Below are positions 1 to 9,117 of a stretch of 64,000 bases of DNA, in pieces. The stretch is taken from NCBI GenBank assembly GCA_963751775.1, contig CAVVVW010000027.1, forward strand, positions 1 through 64,000, given 5' to 3'. Each line of letters starts with the position of its first letter. Positions within the stretch are counted from its first letter, which is position 1. The DNA is from CADEEN01 sp963751775. Its GTDB lineage: Bacteria > Pseudomonadota > Gammaproteobacteria > Burkholderiales > Burkholderiaceae_C. The notes beneath the pieces were generated by a model. That model saw only the letters and a program-made list of their open reading frames with translations. It was not told the origin of the DNA and ran no database searches. A program made the translations under genes and the position numbers.

Positions 1-52
1 AGCCCCAGGGCGCCAGACCGGCCAACACCAGCCATCCGCGCCGGGCGATCAC
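1..52 (-). CDS. Start of a secreted protein (partial at window edge)
   Basis: Only the first 17 codons lie in the window. A GTG at 50-52 overlaps the TGA of the upstream permease (GTGA), so the two are translationally coupled. The visible residues start V-I-A-R-R-G-W followed by L-V-L-A-G-L-A, which is a short basic stretch and then a hydrophobic core, as in an export signal. In related Burkholderiales an ATPase/FtsX-permease pair of this type is often followed by an AttH/carotenoid 1,2-hydratase-like lipocalin. That identity is inference from position only; nothing visible proves it. Confidence 0.45.
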   Translation of the reverse strand, partial: MIARRGWLVLAGLAPWG

Positions 53-2559
53 CAGTCTTCCTTCACGGCAGCCACCGCGTCCTGCGAGGCCGCAGCGCGC
101 GCACTGACCGCGGCCGTGGCGCTGCCTGCCAGCAGCACGGCTGCGGCCAGTGCGGCCAAGCGACCCCAGGGCAGAGAGCAACTCCATGGTCCAGTGAAAG
201 CTCTGCGGGTTGACGACGTGCACGAGCACCACGGCCACCGCCAGGCCAAGTGCCAGGCCGGCCAGCGCGCCGGCAGCGGTCCAGGCCGCGCCTTCGCCGG
301 CCACCACGCCGACGATCTGCGCGCGCGTCAGGCCCAGGTGCACCAGCAGGCCGAACTCGCGCCGCCGCGCCAGCACCTGGGCCGAGAAGCTGGCGGCGAT
401 GCCGGCCAGGCCGATGGCGATGGCAACCGCCTGCAGGTAGTAGGTGACGGCGAAGCTGCGGTCGAAGATCGCCAGCGACAGCGTGCGCAAGCGTGTCGTG
501 GCCGAGAAGTCGAGCAGCGACGGTTCGCCGGCAAGTTGGCGCAACGCAGCCTGCACGTCGTCGATGCGGGCGCCGGGCGCAAGCCACAAGGCGAGGTCGT
601 TGCCGCGCGTGTCGCCGCTCAGGCGCTGATAGGTGAGGCTGTCGATGGCGATGGCACCGAACTGGCGGGCGTAGTCGCGCCACACGCCAAGCACCTGCAC
701 CTTGACCGGGGCGGCGGCGAGCGGCAGCGCCAGCGTGCTGCCTGGCTCGGCGCCGTACAGTGCAGCCGTCGCTTCGCTGACGTAGACGCCTGGCAGCGTG
801 CCAGAGGGCGGCAACGGTGGCGCCAGCAGCGGCAGCTGGCGCGCCGGATCGGGCAGTGGCCGCGCGATCAATGCCACTGCGGGCCGTGCGGCATCGAGCA
901 ACAGCGCGCGCGTGCGCGCGACCTCGACGCGGGCCACGCCGGGCAGCGCGGCCACGGCGGCGGCAAAGCCCGGCGGCAGGAAGGCCTGGTCGCTGGCCGC
1001 GCTGCTGGCCGCCGTGCGAACGTACAGGTCGGCCGGCAGGACCTGATCGAGCCAGCGCGAAACACCGTCGCGAAAACTCGCCACCATCACGGTCAGTGCG
1101 ACCGCGAGTGCCAGGCTGGCAACCACGCCGGCCACGGCGACGGTCGCCGCGTCGCGTTCATACCGCGCGCGCTGCAATGCCAGCAGCAGCAGCGGCGACG
1201 ACGGCGGCCCCGAGCGCGACAACAACGCATCGATCAGCGCCGGCACGCAACCAATGCCGCCGATCAGCAGCAGCGCCACCGAGGCATAGGCGGCGATCGG
1301 CAAACCCGCGATCGGTGGCACCAGCGCAAGCACGGCGCCCGCGGCCAACCACAGCGGTCCGCGCCACCACGGCCCAGCGCTGTGGTGAGCGCCGCCAAGC
1401 CCCTTCAACGCCTGCGCTGGGGACAAGCGGGCGGCGTTGCGCGCCGGCAGCCAGCCGCCAACCATCGCGGCCGCGGTACCCAGCGCCGCGAAAGCGATGG
1501 CGCCGGGCCAGGAGAATGCCAGCGCCGGTGCGAGGCCGGGAAAGTAGCCGCCGCCAAGGTCGCCGGCCAACCAGCGCAGAGCGGCCTGCGCCAGCACCGT
1601 GCCGGCCGCGACGCCGATCGCGCTGCCCGCGACACCGAGCAGCGCGCATTCGACCAGCACCAGCTTGCCGCGTTCCTTGGCGGCCAGGCCGAGCACGCCG
1701 AGCAGCGCCAGCCCCGGCGTGCGTTGGGCCACGGCCAGGGCCTGCACAGAAAAGACCAGGAAGGCACCGACGAACAGCGCGACCAGCGCCAGTGCCGTGA
1801 GGTTGACGCGGTAGGCGCGCGAGACGTTGGCCGTGCGCTCGGCGGCATCGTCGGGCACGGCGATGGCCCAGCCCGCGGGCAAGCTTGTTGCCAATGAATC
1901 GGTGCGCGTGCCGGCAACCAATCGCAGGTCGATGCGCGTCAATCGAGCAATCAAAGCCGAAATGCACTTGCGCACCGGCGATGTCGGTTACGGCCAGCGC
2001 CGCGCCGCCGGCCGCGACATGGCCGGCGACGCGCAGCGACACCGTCGCCAGGCCATGCTGCACGCGCAGCGTGTCGCCTGACTGAGGCCCAGCCGTTGCG
2101 CCGCCGCGGCATTGAGGAATACCGCATCGGGATCGATGCCGGCCAGGCGATCGCTGCCCTCGGCCGGGCGCGGCAACAGCGCGGGAGCCACGGCGGTAAT
2201 CGACGAGGGCATCGATACCGATAACCTTGAGCGCGACGCGCTGGCCGTCGCGGGCCAGGGCGTAGCTGTCGAACTCGACGACCGGGCTGGCCACGGCGAC
2301 CTCGCTGCGCAGGGCCAACGCATCGGCCAATGCGTCATCGCAACCGTCGCGCCGGCCGCAGACGAGCGCCACATCGGGCTCACCACTGGCGGCGCGAACG
2401 GCGGCCGAGAATTCGGCCAGCGCCGATTGGTTGATCAGGTGCACCGAGAACGCCAGCGCCACGCCGAGCGCCACCGCCAGCAATGCCAGTGCCTGGCGCA
2501 GTGGGTGGGCCCGCCACTCGGGCAGCGTCAAGCGCGCGCAGCAGGGCCCAGGTGTTCAT
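49..2559 (-). CDS. FtsX/MacB-type ABC transporter permease (frameshifted)
   Basis: This is an inner-membrane permease of the lipoprotein/attachment-factor export type, about 835 residues after frame repair. It has an N-terminal membrane anchor (residues about 15-35), a long periplasmic region, and two blocks of membrane helices separated by a second periplasmic loop, ending V-K-E-D-W. The ATG at 2557-2559 overlaps the stop of the ATPase gene, so the two form one transporter unit. The frame changes near 2533, 2195, 2085, 1950 and 170. Four of these are an extra base and one (2085, GGG read as GG) looks like a lost base. The substrate is unknown; by family it moves lipids, lipoproteins or small hydrophobic molecules. 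Confidence 0.8.
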
Positions 2560-3215
2560 GCCGCTTCGATGCCGTGCGCCGACAGCCGCAGCACGCGATC
2601 GGCCCGCGCGGCGGCGGCCGTCGAGTGCGTGACCAGCACGCAAGCGGCGCCCTCGGCGCGCACTTGCGCGGCCAGCAGCTCGATCACGCGTGCAGCGGTA
2701 TCGGGGTCGAGGTTGCCGGTGGGCTCGTCGGCCAGCACCAGCGGCGGCCGGTGCACCAGCGCGCGCGCGATCGCCACACGCTGCAACTGACCGCCCGACA
2801 ATGTGCGCGGCTGCCTGGACTCGAATCCGGCCAGCCCCACGGCAGCGAGCATCCGGCCCACGCGCGGGGCGTCGGGGTGGCCGAGCAGCAGCAACGGCAG
2901 TGCGACGTTCTGCGCCACGCTCAGGTGCGGCAGCATGTGAAAGGCCTGGAAAACGAAGCCGACGTTGGCGCGACGCCAATGCGTCAGCGCCGTGTCACCC
3001 AGTGTCTGCAGGGCGCGTCCGGCCAGTTCGACGCGGCCGGCGCTCGGTGCATCGAGTCCGGCCAGCGTGTTGAGCAGAGTCGATTTGCCGACCCCGGATT
3101 CGCCGAGGATGGCCACGATCTCGCCCGGCGCGACGTCGAACGTCACCTGCTCGAACACCGGCACGCCGCCATAATGCTTGGCGAGTCCCTCGACGCGCAG
3201 CAAGGCCGGGATCAT
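2556..3215 (-). CDS. ABC transporter ATP-binding protein, LolD/MacB family
   Basis: This 219-residue cytoplasmic ATPase is intact. It shows Walker A GESGVGKST at about residue 38, the Q-loop Q-A-F, the signature LSGGQ at about 139, Walker B V-L-A-D-E-P-T-G-N-L-D, and the switch histidine in V-T-H-S. The D-E-P-T-G-N-L-D form is characteristic of the LolD/MacB/FtsE branch, which pairs with FtsX-fold permeases. The start ATG overlaps the end of miaA and its stop overlaps the permease start, both as 4-base ATGA junctions, giving a tightly coupled string. It powers the adjacent permease; substrate not determinable. Confidence 0.92.
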   Translation of the reverse strand: MIPALLRVEGLAKHYGGVPVFEQVTFDVAPGEIVAILGESGVGKSTLLNTLAGLDAPSAGRVELAGRALQTLGDTALTHWRRANVGFVFQAFHMLPHLSVAQNVALPLLLLGHPDAPRVGRMLAAVGLAGFESRQPRTLSGGQLQRVAIARALVHRPPLVLADEPTGNLDPDTAARVIELLAAQVRAEGAACVLVTHSTAAAARADRVLRLSAHGIEAA

Positions 3216-4147
3216 TGCGGCCGCCAGCGCGCCACCGCGGCTGCCACTTGCGACCCGGCATCGCTGTCGTCACAGGCCACGACCGTGCGCTGCATGCCGC
3301 GCAGCCAGGTCAACTGGCGCTTGGCGAGCTGGCGCGTCGCGGCAATGCCGCGCTCGCGCACCGCGGCGGTCAGGGCGTCGCCGGTCAGGCCCTCGTCGAG
3401 AGCCGCCCAGGCCTGCCGGTAGCCGACGCAGCGCATCGACGGCAAGTCCGCATGCAGGTCGCGGCGCGAACGCAAGGCGCGCACCTCGTCGAGCAGGCCT
3501 CGCTCGAGCATGCCGGCAAAGCGCTGCGCGATGCGCTCGTGCAGCCAGGCTCGCGACCGCGGTTCCAGCGCGATCAGCGCGGCCGGTTGCGCCGCGCGCG
3601 GCGCGGTATGAAAACTCGTCAGCGTGCGCCCGGTGGCGCGAAAGACCTCGAGCGCCCGCCCGATGCGCTGTGCGTCGGTGGGCGGCAGGCGGGCGGCGCT
3701 GGCCGGGTCGACGCGCGCGAGCTCGGCATGCAGTGCCGGCCAGCCGCGCGCAAAGGCCTCGGCCTGCAGCGCGGTGCGTAGGGCCGGGTCGGCGGCGGGC
3801 AGGGCATCCAGGCCATCGTTCAGGATCTTGAAGTACAGCATCGTGCCGCCGACCAGTAGCGGCAGCCGGCCACGGCGGTTGATGTCGTCGATCAGGCGTG
3901 TCGCGTCGGCCGCGAACTGCGCGGCCGAGTAGGCTTGGCTCGGGTCGATGATGTCGATCAGGTGATGCGGCAGCGCGGCGCGCTCCGCGGCACTGGGCTT
4001 GGCGGTGCCGATGTCCATGCCACGGTAGACCAGCGCCGAATCGACGCTGACGATCTCCAACGGCAGCCGTTCGGCCAAGGCCATCGCGATCGCGCTCTTG
4101 CCGCTGGCGGTTGGCCCGGCCAGGCCGATCCACGGTGCCAGCTTCAT
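3212..4147 (-). CDS. miaA: tRNA dimethylallyltransferase
   Basis: MiaA transfers a dimethylallyl group to A37 of tRNAs that read codons beginning with U. The 311-residue length is normal. The N-terminal P-loop is G-P-T-A-S-G-K-S at about residue 10, followed by the substrate motifs S-V-D-S-A-L-V-Y-R-G-M-D-I-G-T-A-K and L-V-G-G-T-M-L-Y. The C-terminal part has the M-R-C-V-G-Y-R-Q and R-Q-L-A-K-R-Q-L-T-W-L-R motifs. The reading frame stays open far upstream, but the start M-K-L-A-P-W is set by the family N-terminus and by the TGATG junction with the upstream exporter gene. In many Burkholderiales miaA sits next to mutL; here they are 6 kb apart. Confidence 0.97.
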   Translation of the reverse strand: MKLAPWIGLAGPTASGKSAIAMALAERLPLEIVSVDSALVYRGMDIGTAKPSAAERAALPHHLIDIIDPSQAYSAAQFAADATRLIDDINRRGRLPLLVGGTMLYFKILNDGLDALPAADPALRTALQAEAFARGWPALHAELARVDPASAARLPPTDAQRIGRALEVFRATGRTLTSFHTAPRAAQPAALIALEPRSRAWLHERIAQRFAGMLERGLLDEVRALRSRRDLHADLPSMRCVGYRQAWAALDEGLTGDALTAAVRERGIAATRQLAKRQLTWLRGMQRTVVACDDSDAGSQVAAAVARWRPQ

Positions 4148-5397
4148 CAGGCGTGCGTCGGCACGCCATGGCGCTGGACCAGCGTCCACGCGACGACAGC
4201 CGTCATCGTGCCCCAGAACGCCACCCCCAGCGCCATCGGACGCAGCGTGCCGTCCATCGCCTGGCCCAGCCAGAGGCCGATCACGAAGGCGACCAATGCG
4301 AGCAGGCACCCGGCCAGAGCGGAGGCGACGCCGGCCATCTGCGGGAACGGGCCGACGGCACCCGTCTGGCCGCATGGTTGGTGGATGCCGTGACCGAACG
4401 CAAACAGGCACTGCGCGCCAAGCACCAGCGGCACGCTGGCGAGCGCCGGCAGCAGTGCACACCCCAGCATGCCCAGCGCGCCAGCCAGCGAGAAAACCGC
4501 CCCGCGTCGCACCGCACCGAGCAGGCCCGAACGCAGCAGCCAGCGGCGACAGAAGAAGGTGCCGGCCAGATACGCCATCGAACCCAAGCCCATGGCCAGG
4601 CCGTATTGCGCCGGCGTCAACCCGAGCACGTCGATGTACGTGAACGACGAGGCGGCGAGTATCGTGAACAGGCCACCGTAGGTCGCCGTGACCAGCAGCG
4701 CCCAGGCGCGGAACGTCGGATGCGACAGCACCTGCACCGTGTTGCCGGCCAGCGTAGGCCCATGCAGCGCGCGCGGATTGCGCTGCGCCAGCGTCTCGGG
4801 CAGCGCACGCCAGACGAAGACCAGCACGATGAGCGAGAAGCAGGCCACCGTGACCAAGGTGCTGCGCCAGCCCAGGGTCATCGCCAGCACGCCGCCGACG
4901 AGCGGCGAGCCGACGGCCAGCAGGCCCAGCCCCGAAAGTCCCAAGGACATCACCCGTGCGCCCTGCTGCGGTTCGTACAAGTCGCGCACCATGGCCCGGG
5001 CGCAGACCACCGCGGCGGCCATCGTCGCGCCCTGAGCAATCCGCCAGAAGATCAGCCAGCCGATGCGCGACGCCAGCGCTGCGCCGATGCCTGCCAACAC
5101 CAGCAGCACCAGGCTGCCCAGCAGCACCGGCCGGCGGCCGAAGCGGTCGGCAACCGGGCCCCAGACCAGTTGCGAAAGCCCGAAGGCCAGGATCAGCGCC
5201 GACATGGTCAACTGCGCCGCACTCATCGGGGCGGCGAGTTCGCGCGCCAACAGCGGCAGGGCCGGCAGGTAGAGGTCGGTCAGCACCGGCTGCAGGCCGA
5301 GCAGCAGCGCCAGTGCGGTGGCCGCCGTGTGTGGCGCCAACGCAGCAGACCTCGCGGCAGAGGCCGGCATTGCGCCTCGGGTTGCAAATTCCGTCAT
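4147..5397 (-). CDS. MFS exporter, Bcr/CflA family
   Basis: This 416-residue inner-membrane protein has about 12 predicted helices. The first loop carries the MFS motif A, G-P-V-A-D-R-F-G-R-R-P, and the L-T-D-L-Y-L-P-A-L-P motif at about residue 40 is the hallmark of the Bcr/CflA drug-efflux branch. It probably exports small molecules, perhaps drugs or polyamines, in exchange for protons. Its TGA shares one base with the ATG of miaA, so the genes are co-translated. It is divergent from the PA2779-like gene, with an 88-base spacer. Confidence 0.88.
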   Translation of the reverse strand: MTEFATRGAMPASAARSAALAPHTAATALALLLGLQPVLTDLYLPALPLLARELAAPMSAAQLTMSALILAFGLSQLVWGPVADRFGRRPVLLGSLVLLVLAGIGAALASRIGWLIFWRIAQGATMAAAVVCARAMVRDLYEPQQGARVMSLGLSGLGLLAVGSPLVGGVLAMTLGWRSTLVTVACFSLIVLVFVWRALPETLAQRNPRALHGPTLAGNTVQVLSHPTFRAWALLVTATYGGLFTILAASSFTYIDVLGLTPAQYGLAMGLGSMAYLAGTFFCRRWLLRSGLLGAVRRGAVFSLAGALGMLGCALLPALASVPLVLGAQCLFAFGHGIHQPCGQTGAVGPFPQMAGVASALAGCLLALVAFVIGLWLGQAMDGTLRPMALGVAFWGTMTAVVAWTLVQRHGVPTHA

Positions 5398-5485
5398 GCG
5401 ACGAGCGTACCAGCCGCTTGCATCTCTTCACGTTCCAGGCCGCCGGCACGTTACGATCGGCGACCGAAAATCTGGAGCCCCAGCC

Positions 5486-5887
5486 ATGACGACCCGAACC
5501 AAACGCACCCTGGCCACCATTCTGGCAATGAGCCTGTCATTCGCCGGTCTGGTGCAGGCCGCACCGGTCACGACCACTGCACCGGCGCTGATCGGCACCG
5601 AGCAGGCCGCCGCCGCTTTGCCTGGCCGCGCGTTGCTCGAGCAAACGCTGGCCCGCGCTGACGTGATGGCCGGCCTGCAGGCCCGCGGCGTCAGCGTCGA
5701 GGCCGCCCGCGCCCGCGTGGCCGCCTTGACCGACGCCGAAGCTGCTCAAGTGGCGGCGCAAATCGACCAGGCGCCTGCCGCCGGTAGCGACGTGCTCGGC
5801 GTGCTGCTGACCATCTTCGTGGTCCTGTTGATCACCGACATCCTGGGCTTCACCAAGGTCTTCCCGTTCACGCGCACTATCAAGTGA
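5486..5887 (+). CDS. PA2779 family protein
   Basis: This small protein of 133 residues has an N-terminal signal segment (basic start, hydrophobic core, cut near V-Q-A-A), a central alanine-rich region resembling a helical pair, and one strongly hydrophobic C-terminal helix (V-L-L-T-I-F-V-V-L-L-I-T-D-I-L-G) followed by a basic tail. It matches the PA2779 family by layout and by its constant neighbour, a PA2778-type cysteine peptidase. The ATG at 5486 is preceded by GGAG; an earlier in-frame start at 5318 would overlap the divergent exporter gene and is not credible. No biochemical role is established for the family. Confidence 0.75.
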   Translation: MTTRTKRTLATILAMSLSFAGLVQAAPVTTTAPALIGTEQAAAALPGRALLEQTLARADVMAGLQARGVSVEAARARVAALTDAEAAQVAAQIDQAPAAGSDVLGVLLTIFVVLLITDILGFTKVFPFTRTIK

Positions 5888-5893
5888 CGTTTT

Positions 5894-6041
5894 CGAGCCC
5901 GCTGGGCTCGTGTTCCCCGTGGCGAGCTCAGGCCGCTCGGGAGCGGCCCGGCGCGGCGTGAAATGACGACCCCCAGCTCGCTTCGCTCGCGTCCCCCGTG
6001 GGGAGTTCAGGCCGCTCGGGAGCGGCCCGGCGCGGCCTGAG
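5894..6041. repeat. Duplicated palindromic extragenic repeat
   Basis: A 7-bp hairpin lies at 5894-5910. A 47-base unit follows at 5915-5961 and recurs at 5994-6040 with only three mismatches, a period of 79 bases. Each unit holds a perfect 8-bp inverted repeat, GGCCGCTC-gg-GAGCGGCC, at 5931-5948 and 6010-6027. Between the copies lies the segment agctcgcttcgctcgcg. A diverged relative sits at 24421-24535 on the other strand. No T-tract follows the hairpins, so these are not typical terminators. It fills the gap between the PA2779 and PA2778 genes. Confidence 0.75.
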
Positions 6042-6048
6042 GTCACGC

Positions 6049-7008
6049 GTGCAGACATCGCGCCGGGCGTTGTTGGTCAGCGGCGCTGCCACGTGCGTGT
6101 CAGGCTGTGCGGTGTTTGACGATCCGCCGCAAACGGCGGCGCTCGCGGCGGCTGCGCCTGCCGGGCTGCCGCCGCGCACGGAACTGCGCGAGGTACCGTT
6201 CTTCCCGCAAACCCCGTATCACTGCGGGCCGGCGGCGCTGGCCACCGCGCTGGTGCACGTCGGCCTGGCGGCGACGCCCGATTCCCTGGCCGACGCGGTG
6301 TTCCTGCCCGCGCGCGAGGGCGCATTGCAGGTCGAGATGCTCGCCGCGGCGCGGCGCTTCGGCGCGTTGGCCGTGCCGTTGTCGCCGCAACTCGGCGCTT
6401 TGTTCGCCGATATCGCGGCGGGTCACGCCGTCGTCGTGCTGCAGAACCTGGGCCTGTCATGGTTCACGCGCTGGCACTATGCCGTGCTCGTCGGCTACGA
6501 CCTCGCCGCGCGCGAGGTGCTGCTGCGCAGCGGTACCACCGAGCGCGAGGTGATGGGATTCACCCTGTTCGAGCGCACCTGGGCCCGCGGCGCACATTGG
6601 GCCTTTGTCGCCTTGCCGCCTGGTCAGCTGCCGGTCAGTGCCGGCGAGGTCGATGCCGTGCAGGCGGCGATCGCCTTCGAGCGCGTGGCGCCGCCGGCGC
6701 AGGCGCTGCTGGTCTACGACAGCCTGGTCGCGCGCTGGCCGGCCAACCTGTTGGCGGGGCTGGGCCAGGGCAATGCACGGTTTGCCGCTGGCGACCCGGC
6801 CGGCGCCGCCGCGGCCTTCGAGCGGGTGGCACAGTTGCACGACAGCGCTGCGGCCTGGCACAACCTGGCGGTGATGCGGCTGCGGCTGGGCCAGCGCGAA
6901 CAGGCCCTGGTGGCCGCAGAACACGCCAGGGCCCGTGCGCGCGACGCCGAACCGGCCTGGCGTGAGGCCGCCGAAGCGCTCTGGCGCCAACTACCGGCGC
7001 CGCAGTGA
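6049..7008 (+). CDS. PA2778 family cysteine peptidase (lipoprotein)
   Basis: A GTG at 6049 preceded by GAGG gives a 319-residue product that begins with a twin-basic signal and a lipobox-like V-S-G-C, so it is probably a lipoprotein. An in-frame GTG at 5998 lies inside the repeat and is less likely. The peptidase domain is C39-like: catalytic Cys in T-P-Y-H-C-G-P-A-A-L-A at about residue 45 and His in R-W-H-Y-A-V-L-V-G-Y-D at about 135. The C-terminal third contains TPR-like helical pairs. It always accompanies PA2779-type genes, which suggests the two act together at the envelope; the substrate is unknown. Confidence 0.8.
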   Translation: MQTSRRALLVSGAATCVSGCAVFDDPPQTAALAAAAPAGLPPRTELREVPFFPQTPYHCGPAALATALVHVGLAATPDSLADAVFLPAREGALQVEMLAAARRFGALAVPLSPQLGALFADIAAGHAVVVLQNLGLSWFTRWHYAVLVGYDLAAREVLLRSGTTEREVMGFTLFERTWARGAHWAFVALPPGQLPVSAGEVDAVQAAIAFERVAPPAQALLVYDSLVARWPANLLAGLGQGNARFAAGDPAGAAAAFERVAQLHDSAAAWHNLAVMRLRLGQREQALVAAEHARARARDAEPAWREAAEALWRQLPAPQ

Positions 7009-7047
7009 TGCAGGCGGCGTGCGAAGGCCGCGCCGCAACATGTGTGC

Positions 7048-8014
7048 TTAGGCGAAGGACTCGTCGCTGCGCAGGTAGCGCCACTGCCCGGGCGGCAGCT
7101 TGCCGAGCACGACGCTGCCGATGCGCACGCGCTTCAGGCCCAGCACTTCGAGCCCGACCAACTCGCACATGCGACGGATCTGGCGTTTCCTGCCTTCGCG
7201 CAGCACGAAGCGCAACTGGTCTTCGTTGGCCCAGCTGACCTTGGCCGGCCGCAAGGCCTGGCCGTCGAGTTCGAGGCCGAATTCGAGGCGGGCGATGTCG
7301 TCCGCCGGCACCGGACCCGGCTCGATACGGCGCACGCGAACCAGGTACTCCTTCTCGACGCGCGAGTCCTCGCCGATCAGCGCCTTGGCAATGCGTCCGT
7401 CCTGCGTCAGCACCAGCAGGCCGACCGAGTCGATGTCGAGCCGGCCCGGCCGGCGCCAGGTGGCGCAGGTGGCCGGCGTGAAAGCTGATGCCGCGGTCTT
7501 CGGGCCAGCGGTTCTCGGGCTTCACCAACACGACCGCCGGTTCGTGGCCGTCTTCGGCCTGGCCGCTGACGTAGCCGATCGGCTTGTTGAGCAGGATCGT
7601 TACCCGCTGCGCCTGCTCGGTACGGGCGCGCGCATCGATGTCGATGCGCGCTTCGGGGCCGATGCGCTGGCCGAGCACCGCCAGCTTGCCATCCACACGC
7701 ACCCAGCCCGCGGCGATCCAGTCGTCGGCTTCGCGGCGCGAGGCCATGCCGCGTGCCGTCATGTACTTCGACAGCCGATCGCCTTCGCGGATCGGTGCTG
7801 CCGTGCTGCGTTCCGGTTCACGCCGGGCCGGCGCCGCTGGCCGTGGTAAAGCGTCGCCGCGCGGCGGCGGCGGACGGCGCGGCGGCACCCGGCCCTGCCC
7901 AGGGCGTGTCTCGGTCCGCGCGGGCGGGCGCGGCGCAGGCTTGGGCGTCGACCTGTGGCGGCGCGCGGCGCTCCGCTGCCGGCTCGACCGGCCGCGCGCC
8001 GCGTGGCATGTCAC
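7048..8014 (-). CDS. 23S rRNA pseudouridine synthase, RluB/RluF type (frameshifted)
   Basis: The product converts a uridine in 23S rRNA to pseudouridine. The N-terminus is a long Pro/Arg-rich extension (about 80 residues). An S4 RNA-binding domain follows (R-L-S-K-Y-M-T-A-R-G-M-A-S-R-R-E-A), then the catalytic core with N-K-P-I-G-Y-V-S-G-Q and, after frame repair, the conserved G-R-L-D-I-D-S loop that carries the catalytic aspartate. The K-R-Q-I-R-R-M motif is present near the C-terminus. The single shift near 7445 is one extra G in a GC run, exactly at the catalytic loop. The choice between RluB, RluE and RluF cannot be made by eye; the V-S-G-Q motif leans to RluF. Confidence 0.85.
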
Positions 8015-8214
8015 GCGGCGGTGGCAAGCCGCCGCGAGCGTTCGTCTCGGGCTGTCGCGTGCCGATTCGGCTTTGCGCGCGCAGCGCGTTCGGCCTGCGC
8101 CTGGGCCAGCGTGACCTGCTTGCGCGGCGCTGCGACGCCGCGCAGGGGGCCACGCGGCTCGCCGCGCGTGCGCGTCGAGGCCGGTTTGTCCTTCTTCAGT
8201 TTGAGGGTGGTCAT
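8011..8214 (-). CDS. Small basic hypothetical protein
   Basis: This 67-residue ORF starts M-T-T-L-K-L-K-K-D-K-P and is rich in Arg, Lys and Ala. It overlaps the start of the pseudouridine synthase gene by 4 bases (ATGA) and begins 2 bases after the stop of the hydrolase gene. Coupling on both sides argues that it is translated. No domain is recognised. The basic composition, and coupling to an rRNA-modifying enzyme, would fit an RNA- or ribosome-binding role, but that is speculation. Confidence 0.5.
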   Translation of the reverse strand: MTTLKLKKDKPASTRTRGEPRGPLRGVAAPRKQVTLAQAQAERAARAKPNRHATARDERSRRLATAA

Positions 8215-8216
8215 AT

Positions 8217-9089
8217 TCAGTTCATGAGGCCAACGCCGAACAACTCGGCGACGGCGTGGCGATAGGCATCGTGGCCCACCGCGTTGGTGTCGTGGTGCGT
8301 GCCGCCCTCGACGAGCAGGAAGCGCTTTGGCGCATGCGCGCGCTCGTACAGCGCACGACCCAGCGTCGGCTGGATCAGCTGGTCCTGGCTGCCGTGCACG
8401 ACCAGCAGCGGCGCCTTGATGCGCTCGACCTGCGAGCCGGCATCGAAGCGCTGCGTGATCAGCGGAGCGACCGGCAACCAACCCCACTTCGTGGTCCGCA
8501 CGACATCGGCCATCGAGGTGAAGCTGCCTTCGACGATCACGCCGGCGGCGTCGTCGACCCCGCCCGCCACGCTGACCGCGATGGCGGCCCCCAGCGAGTG
8601 GCCGAACAGGTAGCGCCTGGCCTGGGGGTGCTGCGCGGCCAGCCAATGCCAGGCTGCGAGCGCGTCTTCGTGCGCGCTGGCCTCGGACGGCAGGGCGGCA
8701 GTGCTCTGGCCAAAGCCGCGGTAGTCGATACCGAGGACCGAAAATCCCAGGTCATGCATGCGGCGCATGCGCTGCGCGCTGGACCGCACGTCCCAGCGTG
8801 CGCCGTGAAGGTAAAGCAGCACGGGCGCGTCGGCGTACGGCTGCGCCAGCCACAAGGCGTGCAGCTTGACCGGCTCGGTGGCGTCGACGGGCGTGTAGGT
8901 GATCCAGACATCGCTCATGCCCTCGGCGGCGGCATGGCGGCACCGGCCCAGGTGCGATTGCTGGGCTGGAAGATCCACTCGCGTTGTTTCTCGTCGAGCG
9001 TGGCGCAGCCGGCCAGCGCCAGCAGCACGAGCGCCAGCGCGGCCAAGGCGAGGCGCAGGCGGTAACGATCGGGGCAGGGCGGTGGTCAT
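8217..9089 (-). CDS. Alpha/beta hydrolase lipoprotein (frameshifted)
   Basis: The core shows the alpha/beta-hydrolase order: L-L-Y-L-H-G-A-R-W near the oxyanion hole, G-I-D-Y-R-G-F-G-Q-S, the nucleophile elbow G-H-S-L-G-A-A, the acid region V-H-G-S-Q-D, and a C-terminal G-G-T-H-H for the catalytic histidine. After frame repair (shifts near 9072 and 8938) the N-terminus reads as a hydrophobic run ending L-A-L-A-G-C, a lipobox, followed by an aromatic region. It is therefore probably a membrane-anchored serine hydrolase of the YqiK/BEM46-like type. Substrate unknown. Confidence 0.8.
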   Translation of the reverse strand: MTTALPRSLPPAPRLGRAGARAAGAGRLRHARRETTRVDLPAQQSHLGRCRHAAAEGMSDVWITYTPVDATEPVKLHALWLAQPYADAPVLLYLHGARWDVRSSAQRMRRMHDLGFSVLGIDYRGFGQSTAALPSEASAHEDALAAWHWLAAQHPQARRYLFGHSLGAAIAVSVAGGVDDAAGVIVEGSFTSMADVVRTTKWGWLPVAPLITQRFDAGSQVERIKAPLLVVHGSQDQLIQPTLGRALYERAHAPKRFLLVEGGTHHDTNAVGHDAYRHAVAELFGVGLMN

Positions 9090-9117
9090 GGGGCGCGATG
9101 CTGGCACAGGCGGGTAG

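Noticed and set aside
116..1897. Long plus-strand open frame of 593 codons opposite the FtsX-type permease
   Set aside because: It is a low-complexity Gln/Arg/Ala-rich translation with no domain, typical of the antisense strand of a high-GC gene. Similar frames at 11192-14167 and 22879-25197 were dropped for the same reason.
3212..5449. Continuous frame suggesting an N-terminal extension of MiaA
   Set aside because: The upstream 430 codons are the shadow of the exporter gene in another frame; MiaA homology begins at M-K-L-A-P-W.
5894..5948. Hairpins after the PA2779-like gene as a rho-independent terminator
   Set aside because: There is no T-run after either stem, and the second stem recurs as part of a repeat; treated as a repeat element instead.
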